DNA from: Gelidibacter japonicus
Lineage (GTDB): Bacteria > Bacteroidota > Bacteroidia > Flavobacteriales > Flavobacteriaceae
Reading direction: 5' to 3'
DNA: 50,036 nucleotides
NCBI RefSeq assembly: GCF_010725055.1
Contig: NZ_BJKB01000023.1
Coordinates: 1-50,036 of the forward strand
Positions within the stretch are counted from its first letter, which is position 1. The number at the start of each line of letters is the position of its first letter. Positions 42,438 through 50,036 of this stretch are shown here, one piece after another. Position numbers and translations under genes: made by a program. Below the pieces are notes generated by a model. It saw only the letters and a program-made list of their open reading frames with translations, did not search any database and had not been told where the DNA came from.

Positions 42438-43160
42438 ATGAATATCAAAATTTACGACAACGATAATGATTTAATAAAGGCCTTAGCACAGGCCGTTTGC
42501 GATGCTGCTATCGAAGCCATTTCTGCCCGTGGACAATTTAACTTTGTGTTGTCGGGAGGAAGTTCGCCTCGAAAACTGTATAAGTTATTAGCCTCAGACC
42601 CATTTAAAAAGCAAATCGATTGGGAGAAAACCTATTTCTTCTTTGGTGATGAACGCTTCGTTCCAAAAGGCGATTCCCAAAGAAATTCGCTCATGGCAAA
42701 AAAGGCTCTGTTTGACCCCCTAAAAATTCCGAAATCCCATATTTTCAAAGTGGATACTACTGGATCCCCTGAACAGGCCGCTAAAAAGTATGCGGAATCT
42801 ATAGCGGCACATTTTCAAAAAACACCGGTCGTATTCGATTTTCTGCTTTTAGGAATTGGCGATAATGCGCACACCGCATCACTATTTCCACATACGGATG
42901 TATTGGACGCAACCGAGGCCACTATTACATCGGTTTTTGTAAAAGAAGTCAATATGTATCGGATTACGATGACCGCACCGCTTATCAATCAAGCAAAACA
43001 TATTGCCTTTTTGGTTTTTGGAAAAGATAAATCAGAGGCCGTGTTTCGGGTTTTGGAAGATAAAACAGGATCGGCAGCGGAATATCCAGCGCGTTTGATC
43101 AATTCAGATGACAATAAAGTCGTTTGGTATTTGGATACGGCCGCGGCTTCACGGTTGTAA
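42438..43160 (+). CDS. pgl: 6-phosphogluconolactonase
   Basis: A 240-aa DevB-type lactonase hydrolysing 6-phosphogluconolactone. Motifs: FVLSGGSSPRKLYKLL, FFGDERFVPKGDSQRNS, and LLLGIGDNAHTASLFP; the start is 2 bp after zwf. It belongs to the GlcN6P isomerase-like fold used by bacterial Pgl proteins. A strong inverted repeat follows at 43162. Confidence 0.94.
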   Translation: MNIKIYDNDNDLIKALAQAVCDAAIEAISARGQFNFVLSGGSSPRKLYKLLASDPFKKQIDWEKTYFFFGDERFVPKGDSQRNSLMAKKALFDPLKIPKSHIFKVDTTGSPEQAAKKYAESIAAHFQKTPVVFDFLLLGIGDNAHTASLFPHTDVLDATEATITSVFVKEVNMYRITMTAPLINQAKHIAFLVFGKDKSEAVFRVLEDKTGSAAEYPARLINSDDNKVVWYLDTAAASRL

Positions 43161-43161
43161 A

Positions 43162-43196
43162 CAGACCTAACAGGTTTTGGAAACCTGTTAGGTCTG
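43162..43196. terminator. Perfect 14-bp inverted repeat between pgl and pgi
   Basis: CAGACCTAACAGGT (43162-43175) and ACCTGTTAGGTCTG (43183-43196) are exact complements with a 7-nt loop. There is no T-run, so it may be a weak terminator, attenuator or repeat element. It would separate pgi from the genes before it. Confidence 0.55.
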
Positions 43197-43236
43197 AGCT
43201 ATAAAACGAATCAGTACTTATTTAAAATATCAGATT

Positions 43237-44889
43237 ATGTTTCCAAAAATAAATCCCACCAAAACTACCGCATGGAAAGCATTGGTTGCACACCAAAAAG
43301 AAATGAATGAGGTCCAAATGAAAGACCTTTTCAAACAAAACCCAAAACGATTTGAAAAGATGTCCCTCTATTTTGGCGACATTCTTTTTGACTATTCCAA
43401 AAACATCATCAGCGAAAAAACGTTTGTAAAGCTCTTACAACTGGCAGATGAATGCAAGGTAAAAGAAGCACGGGAAGCCATGTTTGCCGGCGAAAAAATC
43501 AACCAAACTGAAGATCGGGCGGTCATGCACACCGCGTTAAGAAGCTTCTCGGACCAACCGATGACGATTGATGGCGAAGACATTATACCAGAAATTAGAG
43601 AGACCCGGGAGAAAATGAAAGCGTTTTGCAAGAAAATCCACAATGGCGAATGGAAAGGTTATAGTGGTAAAAAAATCAAGAACATTGTCAACATTGGCAT
43701 TGGAGGAAGTGATCTGGGTCCGGTTATGGTCACCGAGGCACTGAAACCCTATTGGATAGAAGGCATCAAAGCGCATTTCGTTTCAAATGTTGATGGCACT
43801 CAAATTGTGGAAACACTGAAACACCTGAATCCTGAAGAAACGCTTTTCACCATAGCTTCTAAAACCTTTACCACCCAAGAAACCATGACCAATGCGCACA
43901 CGGCGCGGGATTGGTTTTTGAAATCTGCCAAGGATGAAAAATTAGTAGCCAAGCATTTTGTAGCATTGTCTACAAATAAAAAAGGCGTCAAAGCCTTTGG
44001 AATTGCTCCCGAAAACATGTTCGTGTTTTGGGATTGGGTAGGCGGACGTTACAGTCTTTGGAGCAGTATCGGACTTTCGATTGCGCTCACCATCGGTTAT
44101 GACAATTTTGAACAATTGCTCAAAGGAGCCGAATCCACCGATCTTCATTTTAAAACCGCCGATTTTAAAGAAAATATTCCCGTGATTATGGCACTTGTCG
44201 GAATATGGTACACCAATTTCTTTGGCTCTGAAACGGAAGCCATTTTACCTTACGATCAATACATGCACCGTTTTCCAGCCTATTTCCAACAGGGGAATAT
44301 GGAAAGCAATGGCAAACATACCGACAGAAACGGTAGCGATGTCACCTATAGTACTGGACCCGTAGTTTGGGGCGAACCAGGAACCAATGGCCAGCACGCC
44401 TTTTACCAATTGATCCATCAGGGCACGCATATCATTCCTTGTGATTTTATTGCGCCTGCCATTAGCCACAATCCAATTGGAAAACACCACCCTATCTTGG
44501 TTTCAAATTTTTTCGCTCAGACGGAAGCGCTAATGAATGGAAAAAATGCCGAAACAGTAGCCGCTGAACTGAAAGACGACAACATGGATGAGGCTCAAAA
44601 GAAAAAACTGATTCCCTTTAAAGTTTTTAAGGGAAATAAACCTACCAATTCCTTCTTGCTCAAAGAGATCACGCCGTTTTCTTTAGGTGCGCTCATCGCA
44701 CTTTATGAACATAAAATATTTGTACAGGGCGTCATCTGGAATATTTTCAGCTTTGATCAATGGGGTGTGGAACTTGGGAAACAATTGGCTAAAAAAGTAT
44801 TGCCAGAACTGGAAAATGACAAAAAAATCGAATCACATGATGCGTCCACCAATGGATTGATCAATGCCTATAAGCATTGGCGAAAATAG
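43237..44889 (+). CDS. pgi: Glucose-6-phosphate isomerase
   Basis: A 550-aa isomerase interconverting glucose-6-phosphate and fructose-6-phosphate. Motifs: [18 protein letters not shown] (about 151-168), the signature region with [18 protein letters not shown], and a late catalytic Lys-rich [10 protein letters not shown]. Length fits the large bacterial/eukaryotic form. It closes the plus-strand run and converges with the mannose genes on the minus strand (22-bp gap), which supply the same fructose-6-phosphate pool. Confidence 0.96.
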   Translation: MFPKINPTKTTAWKALVAHQKEMNEVQMKDLFKQNPKRFEKMSLYFGDILFDYSKNIISEKTFVKLLQLADECKVKEAREAMFAGEKINQTEDRAVMHTALRSFSDQPMTIDGEDIIPEIRETREKMKAFCKKIHNGEWKGYSGKKIKNIVNIGIGGSDLGPVMVTEALKPYWIEGIKAHFVSNVDGTQIVETLKHLNPEETLFTIASKTFTTQETMTNAHTARDWFLKSAKDEKLVAKHFVALSTNKKGVKAFGIAPENMFVFWDWVGGRYSLWSSIGLSIALTIGYDNFEQLLKGAESTDLHFKTADFKENIPVIMALVGIWYTNFFGSETEAILPYDQYMHRFPAYFQQGNMESNGKHTDRNGSDVTYSTGPVVWGEPGTNGQHAFYQLIHQGTHIIPCDFIAPAISHNPIGKHHPILVSNFFAQTEALMNGKNAETVAAELKDDNMDEAQKKKLIPFKVFKGNKPTNSFLLKEITPFSLGALIALYEHKIFVQGVIWNIFSFDQWGVELGKQLAKKVLPELENDKKIESHDASTNGLINAYKHWRK

Positions 44890-44910
44890 ATGAAGTCAAT
44901 TTCAGTTTTA

Positions 44911-45996
44911 TTATTTCCTTGTTGTCGGTAAATCATCTGGAATAAACATTTTGGCGACGCCTATTCTATTATCAGCCATGCCGTAGTACACATCAATGCG
45001 ATTGGGTTGGCCAATATCATCTCGACGATCGGTTCCGGTCGGAAATACCACATTGCCAACAGTTCCAATTCTTTCGTCAGGCAGATCGGGAATCAAAATC
45101 GGTTCTGGTGATCGGTATAGGATTTTTTGAGGTTTCTTTTCAGAGAGAATCATGGCACCCGTAGAGTAATAAAATGCGGGCTGATCTTTAGTGCAATCTT
45201 CATGTTTTTGGACTCCATGATATACAAGTAACCACCCATGTTTTGTCAAAATGGGCGGAGCACCAGCGCCTATTTTTAGATTTTCCCAAGGGTATTCGGG
45301 ATGCGCCAAACAATGATGCGAGGTGAATCTTGCATTTTCCAATGAAGTATCCTTTCCTTTTTTCAGGTTGAAATAGGAAATCCAAATACTTTCTCGGGGT
45401 TGATCACTTTTGTGGATATCATCGTTTTGTACAATTTCCTCTGGTCGCGTATTAGGAAAAAGGGGGCGATTCAACATGGCCAAAGACATGTGCTGATGCG
45501 GACTCGGGAGATCAGTTGAAAAAAAGCTCGCATCCTTATTATCAATGCCGTTAAAATCAACATCCTCATAAGGCGTAAAACATACGAGTCCCAAACGTTC
45601 CCATGTAAAAAGATCTTTTGATCTGGCCATGGCAATACGCGGTCCTTTTGGTCCATACGCCGTATAAGTCATGATATAATGTTCAACGCATTCTACATAG
45701 GCAATTCTTGGGTCTTCACAGCCGCCACCGCCATTTGGACGTTTTTCATAATCCATTTCGGGCTCTAATGCAATACCCAGACGCTCTACACCTACCGGAT
45801 CTCCATCATCATTAAAGTTCACTTTGGCAATCCCAATTCTCGAATAGTTATTCTTGGCCACCAAACGCGGAAAGATATAAAGTTCGCCATCCGGACCACG
45901 GGTTACGGCGGGATTAAGCACACCTTCTACTTCAAACGCATTTCCTTTTTCGGGTTCCATCAGCGTACAAATTCGGTGTAATTTAAAGGGCATCAT
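44911..45996 (-). CDS. GH130 glycoside phosphorylase/hydrolase (beta-mannoside type)
   Basis: A 361-aa five-bladed beta-propeller enzyme. The family mark is GGCEDPRI (Asp95 in the region of the general acid); others are WENLKIGAGAPPI, HGWLLVYHGV and DVYYGMADNRIGVA. GH130 enzymes mostly phosphorolyse beta-1,4-mannosides to mannose-1-phosphate; a few are hydrolases, and sequence reading alone cannot settle which. The start is at 45996 or the adjacent Met at 45993. It is 2 bp after the phosphomannomutase-like gene, which fits a phosphorylase whose product is mannose-1-phosphate. Confidence 0.85.
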   Translation of the reverse strand: MMPFKLHRICTLMEPEKGNAFEVEGVLNPAVTRGPDGELYIFPRLVAKNNYSRIGIAKVNFNDDGDPVGVERLGIALEPEMDYEKRPNGGGGCEDPRIAYVECVEHYIMTYTAYGPKGPRIAMARSKDLFTWERLGLVCFTPYEDVDFNGIDNKDASFFSTDLPSPHQHMSLAMLNRPLFPNTRPEEIVQNDDIHKSDQPRESIWISYFNLKKGKDTSLENARFTSHHCLAHPEYPWENLKIGAGAPPILTKHGWLLVYHGVQKHEDCTKDQPAFYYSTGAMILSEKKPQKILYRSPEPILIPDLPDERIGTVGNVVFPTGTDRRDDIGQPNRIDVYYGMADNRIGVAKMFIPDDLPTTRK

Positions 45997-45998
45997 AA

Positions 45999-46760
45999 CT
46001 ATTTACTTTTTTTTGGATCTTTTGTGCACATGATAATGGTCTGGATGATGCTTTTGGTTTCTTCAGCATCTCTCACTTGGATGCAATCCACACCTGTTTT
46101 TCGTGCTGGATAATCATTGCCTCCCTCAAATAGAGCATCTCCAATAAATAGCATTTCAGGAATTCCAAAACCCAAGATTTCCTCGAGTTTATGTATCCCA
46201 TAGGCCTTATCAATTCCGGGTTTTACAATATCTATTGAAGTCGTTCCCCCCATGCCAATGGAAAATCCCTTTAAAGGTTTTTTAAGAAGATCAACTACCT
46301 TTTTACGTTTTACAAAATCAGGATCCCAGCCCTTCTTTTCTTCGAGCGGGGCTTGTTGACCAAGTGCTGAAAAAGTGATCTGACTGCCGCGATCTTCGAT
46401 TTGTGCTCCCCAGGTTTTATTTATGTCCAAATCGGAGGCTTCGAGTGCTGTATGTAAGCTGTCCAATATGTGCTTTCTTTCCTGATCAGTGAAGTTTTCA
46501 GCATAGAGTTTTTTCCAATCCTCTTTGTATTGGTAAAACTTGGTGCCGCAAGTAGGTAAAATGGCCAACTTCTTCAGCAAGGTGCTTTTGGGAAGATGGT
46601 CCAATACCTGCTTCTCAAATTGCGGCCAGTCGCCACCAGAGATAATAGCCACATGAGCGACATTGAGTAAACTTTTAAAAAGTTCGGACATTTCTTGGTC
46701 TATTGGCGATTTGCTTTTGGCCAATGTACCGTCCAAATCAAAAATAATTAAGTTTTTCAT
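45999..46760 (-). CDS. HAD-IIB protein, phosphomannomutase-like
   Basis: A 253-aa HAD-IIB protein with motif I IIFDLDGTLAK (Asp8, Asp10), SGGDWPQFEKQ, PTCGTKFY, RGSQITFSALGQQAP, GGTTSIDI and the late acidic FIGDALFEGGND. The cap features and order resemble eukaryote-type phosphomannomutase (PMM). With manA overlapping by 4 nt and GH130 downstream, conversion of mannose-1-phosphate to mannose-6-phosphate is the best reading. A sugar-phosphate phosphatase role is the alternative. Confidence 0.8.
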   Translation of the reverse strand: MKNLIIFDLDGTLAKSKSPIDQEMSELFKSLLNVAHVAIISGGDWPQFEKQVLDHLPKSTLLKKLAILPTCGTKFYQYKEDWKKLYAENFTDQERKHILDSLHTALEASDLDINKTWGAQIEDRGSQITFSALGQQAPLEEKKGWDPDFVKRKKVVDLLKKPLKGFSIGMGGTTSIDIVKPGIDKAYGIHKLEEILGFGIPEMLFIGDALFEGGNDYPARKTGVDCIQVRDAEETKSIIQTIIMCTKDPKKSK

Positions 46761-47755
46761 GACTTATCGTTCTTTTGGGGAATTGCTATTTGTAGTACCG
46801 TGATCTCCGAATTGGGATGAAGCTCAAGTTGCCCCACAATAGCTGGCAACAACATCACTTCTCCTTTTGAAATTGAGTAGTCTTTATTTTCATAGCGCAT
46901 TGTTCCTTTGCCGTTGATACAGACCAAAATAACTGGCTCATCTTTAAAACCTACATCAACTTGTGTATCACTCTCAATGCGCCATAATTTAAAGTGTTCA
47001 TTGTCAAAAAGCAGCTCTGCGTTTTTAACCTCTGTGCTTTTCACAGGAATAATTGGTCCAATTTCCACCTGGTTATAATCAATACAAGCCATCGCTTTCT
47101 CTACCTGAAGTTCCCGTGATTTTCCTGTTTTGGGATCTTTTCTATCCCAATCGTAAAGTCGAAATGTCACATCGCTGTTTTCCTGTACTTCAAAAACTAC
47201 GGCACCACCCAAGGTGTGCACAGTTCCAGAATGAATAAAAACGGCATCATCAATTTTAGGGATGAACCTGTGCAGTTTCTCAGAAACTGAGTTCGTTTTA
47301 ATAGCTTCCATCAGATTCTTTTTAGTGGTTCCTTTTTTCAAACCTGAGTAAATAATGCTATCGTCTGCTGTTTCCAAAACGACCCAAGCTTCCGTTTTTC
47401 CGGTATCGCCTTCAGGAATATAGGCCGTTTGGTCATCGGAAGGATGCACCTGCACCGACAAGACCTCATGACAATCCAGAAATTTCAACAAGAGTGGAAA
47501 ACGTTTGAAGTGCGCATTATTTTCGCCCATTAGTTCTACAGGGCATTTTTGCATCAATTCCGTAATGGTTTTTCCTTTTAACGGTCCATCTACAACTTTG
47601 CTCGCATGATCTTTTCGATCACTCAATAGCCACGCTTCACCCACAGGTTCATCCTTAGGAAGTGGCTTTGACAGTAAATGGGCCAATCGTCTCCCACCCC
47701 ATAATCGGTATTGGTAGATTGGTTCAAATTTTAATGGATAGAGTTTATCGTTCAT
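46757..47755 (-). CDS. manA: Mannose-6-phosphate isomerase
   Basis: A 332-aa cupin-type zinc isomerase linking mannose-6-phosphate and fructose-6-phosphate. Zinc ligands and motifs: VQVHPSD (His104), KTEAWVV (Glu122), HSGTVHTLGG (His180 in the ligand set) and FRLYDW. This is the Bacillus-type short ManA. It leads the minus-strand unit manA-PMM-GH130. The start codon is 500 bp from the AraC gene at 48263, giving room for its promoter. Confidence 0.93.
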   Translation of the reverse strand: MNDKLYPLKFEPIYQYRLWGGRRLAHLLSKPLPKDEPVGEAWLLSDRKDHASKVVDGPLKGKTITELMQKCPVELMGENNAHFKRFPLLLKFLDCHEVLSVQVHPSDDQTAYIPEGDTGKTEAWVVLETADDSIIYSGLKKGTTKKNLMEAIKTNSVSEKLHRFIPKIDDAVFIHSGTVHTLGGAVVFEVQENSDVTFRLYDWDRKDPKTGKSRELQVEKAMACIDYNQVEIGPIIPVKSTEVKNAELLFDNEHFKLWRIESDTQVDVGFKDEPVILVCINGKGTMRYENKDYSISKGEVMLLPAIVGQLELHPNSEITVLQIAIPQKNDKS

Positions 47756-48262
47756 AATATGATATTTTAAAAATTAGTGTACCGAAAGGTTTCAAGTATG
47801 TTTCTTCATCATTTATTCGAGAGACCAGCGGATTGGTAGGATCAGGGAACTATTTGAACATTAAAATCCAACGGACTTCGCAGTTAGGTTTTGGATGTCA
47901 CTATCGCTAGTATAAAGATGCGAATGAATCATCACTTTTATGCTACATAAATGTTATGAATCATTACATATTTCACAGATTCAATAGGTTCAATAGTCAA
48001 GACTATTTGAAGTGTTGCTGGTCATATCAATTGTGTGGGGACAGTGTTAACACTTAATCCGATAAAGCCATTAAGTTGTATATTAATTTTGTAATTTTAT
48101 TGTAACAAATACTGATTTTCCTTTAGGCCCAACCCTTAAGTCACTTGTTATTAGAGTCTTAATTGAACAGTTTTGAACTTTATTGACTAAAACTAAAATT
48201 TTCAATCCCATTGATTGGCTCATTGATTAACAAGGAAACAATTATATAAAAGAAAGACATTC
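47756..48262. promoter_or_regulatory. Intergenic region between manA and AraC regulator
   Basis: 507 bp without a gene. A good -7 match TAATTTTG (48084-48091) faces the AraC gene; no -33 TTG was found at the proper distance. No hairpin strong enough to call a terminator, and no RNA gene, was seen. Nearby sugar genes on the minus strand presumably start from this stretch. Confidence 0.35.
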
Positions 48263-48823
48263 ATGTTCTTATACGTCAAATACATGGTGAGTTTACGTTG
48301 TAAAATGGTCGTCCAACAAGAACTCGAAAAAATTGGAATGCACTGTTTAAGAGTAGACCTTGGAACCATTGAAATCAAGGAGAACATTACCAATTCCAAG
48401 CGAAAAGAACTCGCTAAAAATTTGAAAAGATATGGCCTTGAACTTCTTGACGATAAACGAAATATTCTGATTGAAAAAATCAAGGCAGTAATTATCGAAA
48501 TGATCCATTATTCGAAGGATATGCCTAAGGTAAATTACTCTGATTATATCAGTGAAAAACTAGGCTATGATTACACCTATTTGGCCAATACGTTTTCTGA
48601 AGTTAAGGGAATCACCATCCAACAGTATATCATCAATCACAAAATTGAACGTGTCAAAGAGTTATTGCTCTATGAAGACATGAATTTGACCGAAATATCC
48701 TATCAATTGCATTATAGCAGCGTAGCACATCTTTCCAATCAGTTTAAAAAAGTTACAGGCCTGGCACCCTCCTATTTTAAATCGCTTAAAAATAAAAAGC
48801 TTAAAAACTTAGAGGATCTTTAA
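48263..48823 (+). CDS. AraC-type regulator with degenerate HMA-like N-terminus
   Basis: A 186-aa paralogue of the regulator at 1350. The metal-loop equivalent is YMVSLRC (residues 7-13), with Ser10 where the other protein has Cys14; the second Cys (13) is kept. The C-terminal AraC domain (about 95-180) includes YSSVAHLSNQFKKVTG. Loss of one Cys predicts no or altered metal binding, so it may sense another ligand or redox state. It sits beside manA and the cupin/PIG-L genes and is the only regulator near the pentose phosphate region. Confidence 0.8.
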   Translation: MFLYVKYMVSLRCKMVVQQELEKIGMHCLRVDLGTIEIKENITNSKRKELAKNLKRYGLELLDDKRNILIEKIKAVIIEMIHYSKDMPKVNYSDYISEKLGYDYTYLANTFSEVKGITIQQYIINHKIERVKELLLYEDMNLTEISYQLHYSSVAHLSNQFKKVTGLAPSYFKSLKNKKLKNLEDL

Positions 48824-49057
48824 TTGTTGGGACATTAATTAACATTGTTTTCTTAATTCCATCGCACAAAAACATCCTAAAGTCTGTCTTTCACTTAAAT
48901 ACTTATTTTATATTCCTTCTTATAAATGTGGGAATCTTACAATTCTTCCGTTGTCCGATATAACACCTCATCAATAAAAATTAACGAATTTTAATTGGCT
49001 ATTTACAGGATAGAGAACCATCACTAATTCAAACATTTATCACTCAATTCACCTAAG

Positions 49058-49396
49058 ATGGATACTGCTGATTTTGAGAAATCGAAAATTTTCACTGTTG
49101 TAGACTTGGATCACTATGTTCCAAACGGAATAGTTATGAAAACCATTCTAAAAAGACCAACCGGCAATGTGAGTGCCGTATTTATTGACCGTGGAGAACA
49201 AATCACCGAAAAGCTATCGCGGTTTGATCACTTTATTCAAATCATAGAAGGTCAAGCCGAAGTTCAGATTGATGACAACTTATTTAGTCTTATTTCGGGT
49301 GAGTCTATTATTATTCCGGCACATTCCAAAAACACCATTAAAGCCAATGAACGTTTCAAGATGATATCTACCATTATCAAAAGTGGTTATGAATAA
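49058..49396 (+). CDS. Cupin-domain protein
   Basis: A 112-aa single cupin barrel: FDHFIQIIEGQAEVQIDDN then GESIIIPAHSKNTIKA. The first His (about 69, in DHF) and the HSKN His are the few polar candidates, so a metal site is uncertain. Similar small cupins act as sugar-binding or isomerase-like proteins. It is followed 23 bp later by a PIG-L deacetylase. No function is assigned. Confidence 0.75.
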   Translation: MDTADFEKSKIFTVVDLDHYVPNGIVMKTILKRPTGNVSAVFIDRGEQITEKLSRFDHFIQIIEGQAEVQIDDNLFSLISGESIIIPAHSKNTIKANERFKMISTIIKSGYE

Positions 49397-49419
49397 CCTG
49401 ATCCAGAAAATTGAAACGT

Positions 49420-49968
49420 ATGGAACCCAATAAAAATAAGGCGGTAATTGTAGCGCATCCCGATGATGAAACGCTGTGGTGTGGTGGTGAGATCTTAATG
49501 CATCCAAACGACCATTGGTTTGTGGCAAGTTTATGCAGAAAAAATGATCCAGACAGAGCTCCCAAATTCAAAAAAATACTTGATAATTATGGTGCAGATG
49601 GTGTGATGGGCGATTTGGATGATGGCCCCGAACAGATTCCTTTAGCATCACATTTAGTAGAAGAGACGATTTTAGATTTGCTACCACAAAAAAATTATGA
49701 CCTTATCATCACCCATAGTCCTTTCGGAGAATACACGAGACATTTACGACATGAGGAAGTTGGCAGAGCAGTCATCAACCTGTGGCATGAACAAAAAATA
49801 AACACAAATGAACTTTGGCTTTTTGCCTACGAAGACGGCAACAAAGCTTACTATCCACGGGCTATTGAAAGTGCTGATTTTTGCAAAAAACTGCCACTCC
49901 TTATATGGTTGGATAGGACGGATAAAGTGAGCCACTCGCAGCGGATGAAAGTGAGCATAGCAAAGTAA
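49420..49968 (+). CDS. PIG-L family deacetylase
   Basis: A 182-aa zinc-dependent N-deacetylase-like protein (ATG at 49420; the TTG at 49411 is less likely). Motifs: VAHPDDE (His13, Asp15, Asp16) and the late HSPFGEYTRHLRHEEVGRA, which supplies the third zinc ligand and a catalytic base. The C-terminal end (TDKVSHSQRMKVSIAK) is shorter than the usual 210-230 aa, so it may be truncated. Substrates of the family include GlcNAc conjugates and other N-acyl sugars. It is the last complete gene before the window edge. Confidence 0.85.
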   Translation: MEPNKNKAVIVAHPDDETLWCGGEILMHPNDHWFVASLCRKNDPDRAPKFKKILDNYGADGVMGDLDDGPEQIPLASHLVEETILDLLPQKNYDLIITHSPFGEYTRHLRHEEVGRAVINLWHEQKINTNELWLFAYEDGNKAYYPRAIESADFCKKLPLLIWLDRTDKVSHSQRMKVSIAK

Positions 49969-50036
49969 GTGCTCAAAATCGATTCATCTGTGGTTAAATT
50001 TAGTGATTATTTTTTAGTTTTTTACGCATGGATTCT

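Overview
The window looks like a chromosome segment from a marine or soil member of the Bacteroidota, class Flavobacteriia. The evidence is A+T-rich DNA, almost no Shine-Dalgarno sequences, candidate -7 boxes of the TAnnTTTG type, a carboxypeptidase-regulatory/outer-membrane beta-barrel receptor, a LytS/LytTR pair, and families centred on this group (HYC_CC_PP proteins, DUF6090, DUF5676, DUF3575). No rRNA, tRNA, CRISPR array, transposase or integrase gene was seen. All assignments rest on reading motifs by eye; no database search was run.

Region 1 (1-6.2 kb) is a metal- and envelope-stress block. It holds a divergent pair of secreted HYC_CC_PP proteins, an AraC-type regulator with a degenerate heavy-metal-binding N-terminus, a WG-repeat protein, several very small Cys- or His-rich membrane proteins, an HMA metallochaperone, a membrane-anchored AlbA_2 protein, a lycopene-cyclase-like membrane protein and a Cys-rich lipoprotein.

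Region 2 (6.2-19.5 kb) is a dense one-direction run that reads as a stress or low-energy island: universal stress proteins, a type II NADH dehydrogenase, an archaeal-type (type II) GAPDH, an FbaB/DhnA-type class I aldolase, an alpha/beta hydrolase, an ATP-cone/PD-(D/E)XK nuclease fusion, a beta-CASP MBL-fold protein, a P-loop NTPase, a small protein of the family often mislabelled PRPP synthetase, a CopB-type CPH P-type ATPase and an MFS exporter.

Region 3 (19.5-23.5 kb) is a repeat-bounded segment. Three tandem 185-bp units packed with perfect hairpins each begin with a sequence like a tRNA 3' end. A matching module lies 3.7 kb downstream with almost the same spacing to an upstream direct-repeat motif, which suggests paired attachment sites. 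Between them sit DUF6090, serine hydrolase and NAD(P)-binding genes.

Region 4 (23.5-32.2 kb) has a receptor-DoxX unit divergent from a LytS/LytTR two-component system, then a DUF3575 protein, AlkB, a broken universal stress protein remnant and an APC permease.

Region 5 (32.3-47.8 kb) carries the complete pentose phosphate pathway in one direction (rpe, class I aldolase, transketolase, rpiB, transaldolase, HAD phosphatase, gnd, zwf, pgl, pgi). It converges on a three-gene mannose unit (manA, a phosphomannomutase-like HAD protein, a GH130 glycoside phosphorylase/hydrolase) that would feed mannosyl phosphate into fructose-6-phosphate. The right edge has a second AraC regulator of the same family as the one at 1.35 kb, a cupin and a PIG-L deacetylase.

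The strongest candidates for something new are the accessory sugar-phosphate metabolism coupled to universal stress proteins and paired HMA-like AraC regulators, the ATP-cone nuclease, and the structured repeat/attachment-like region.
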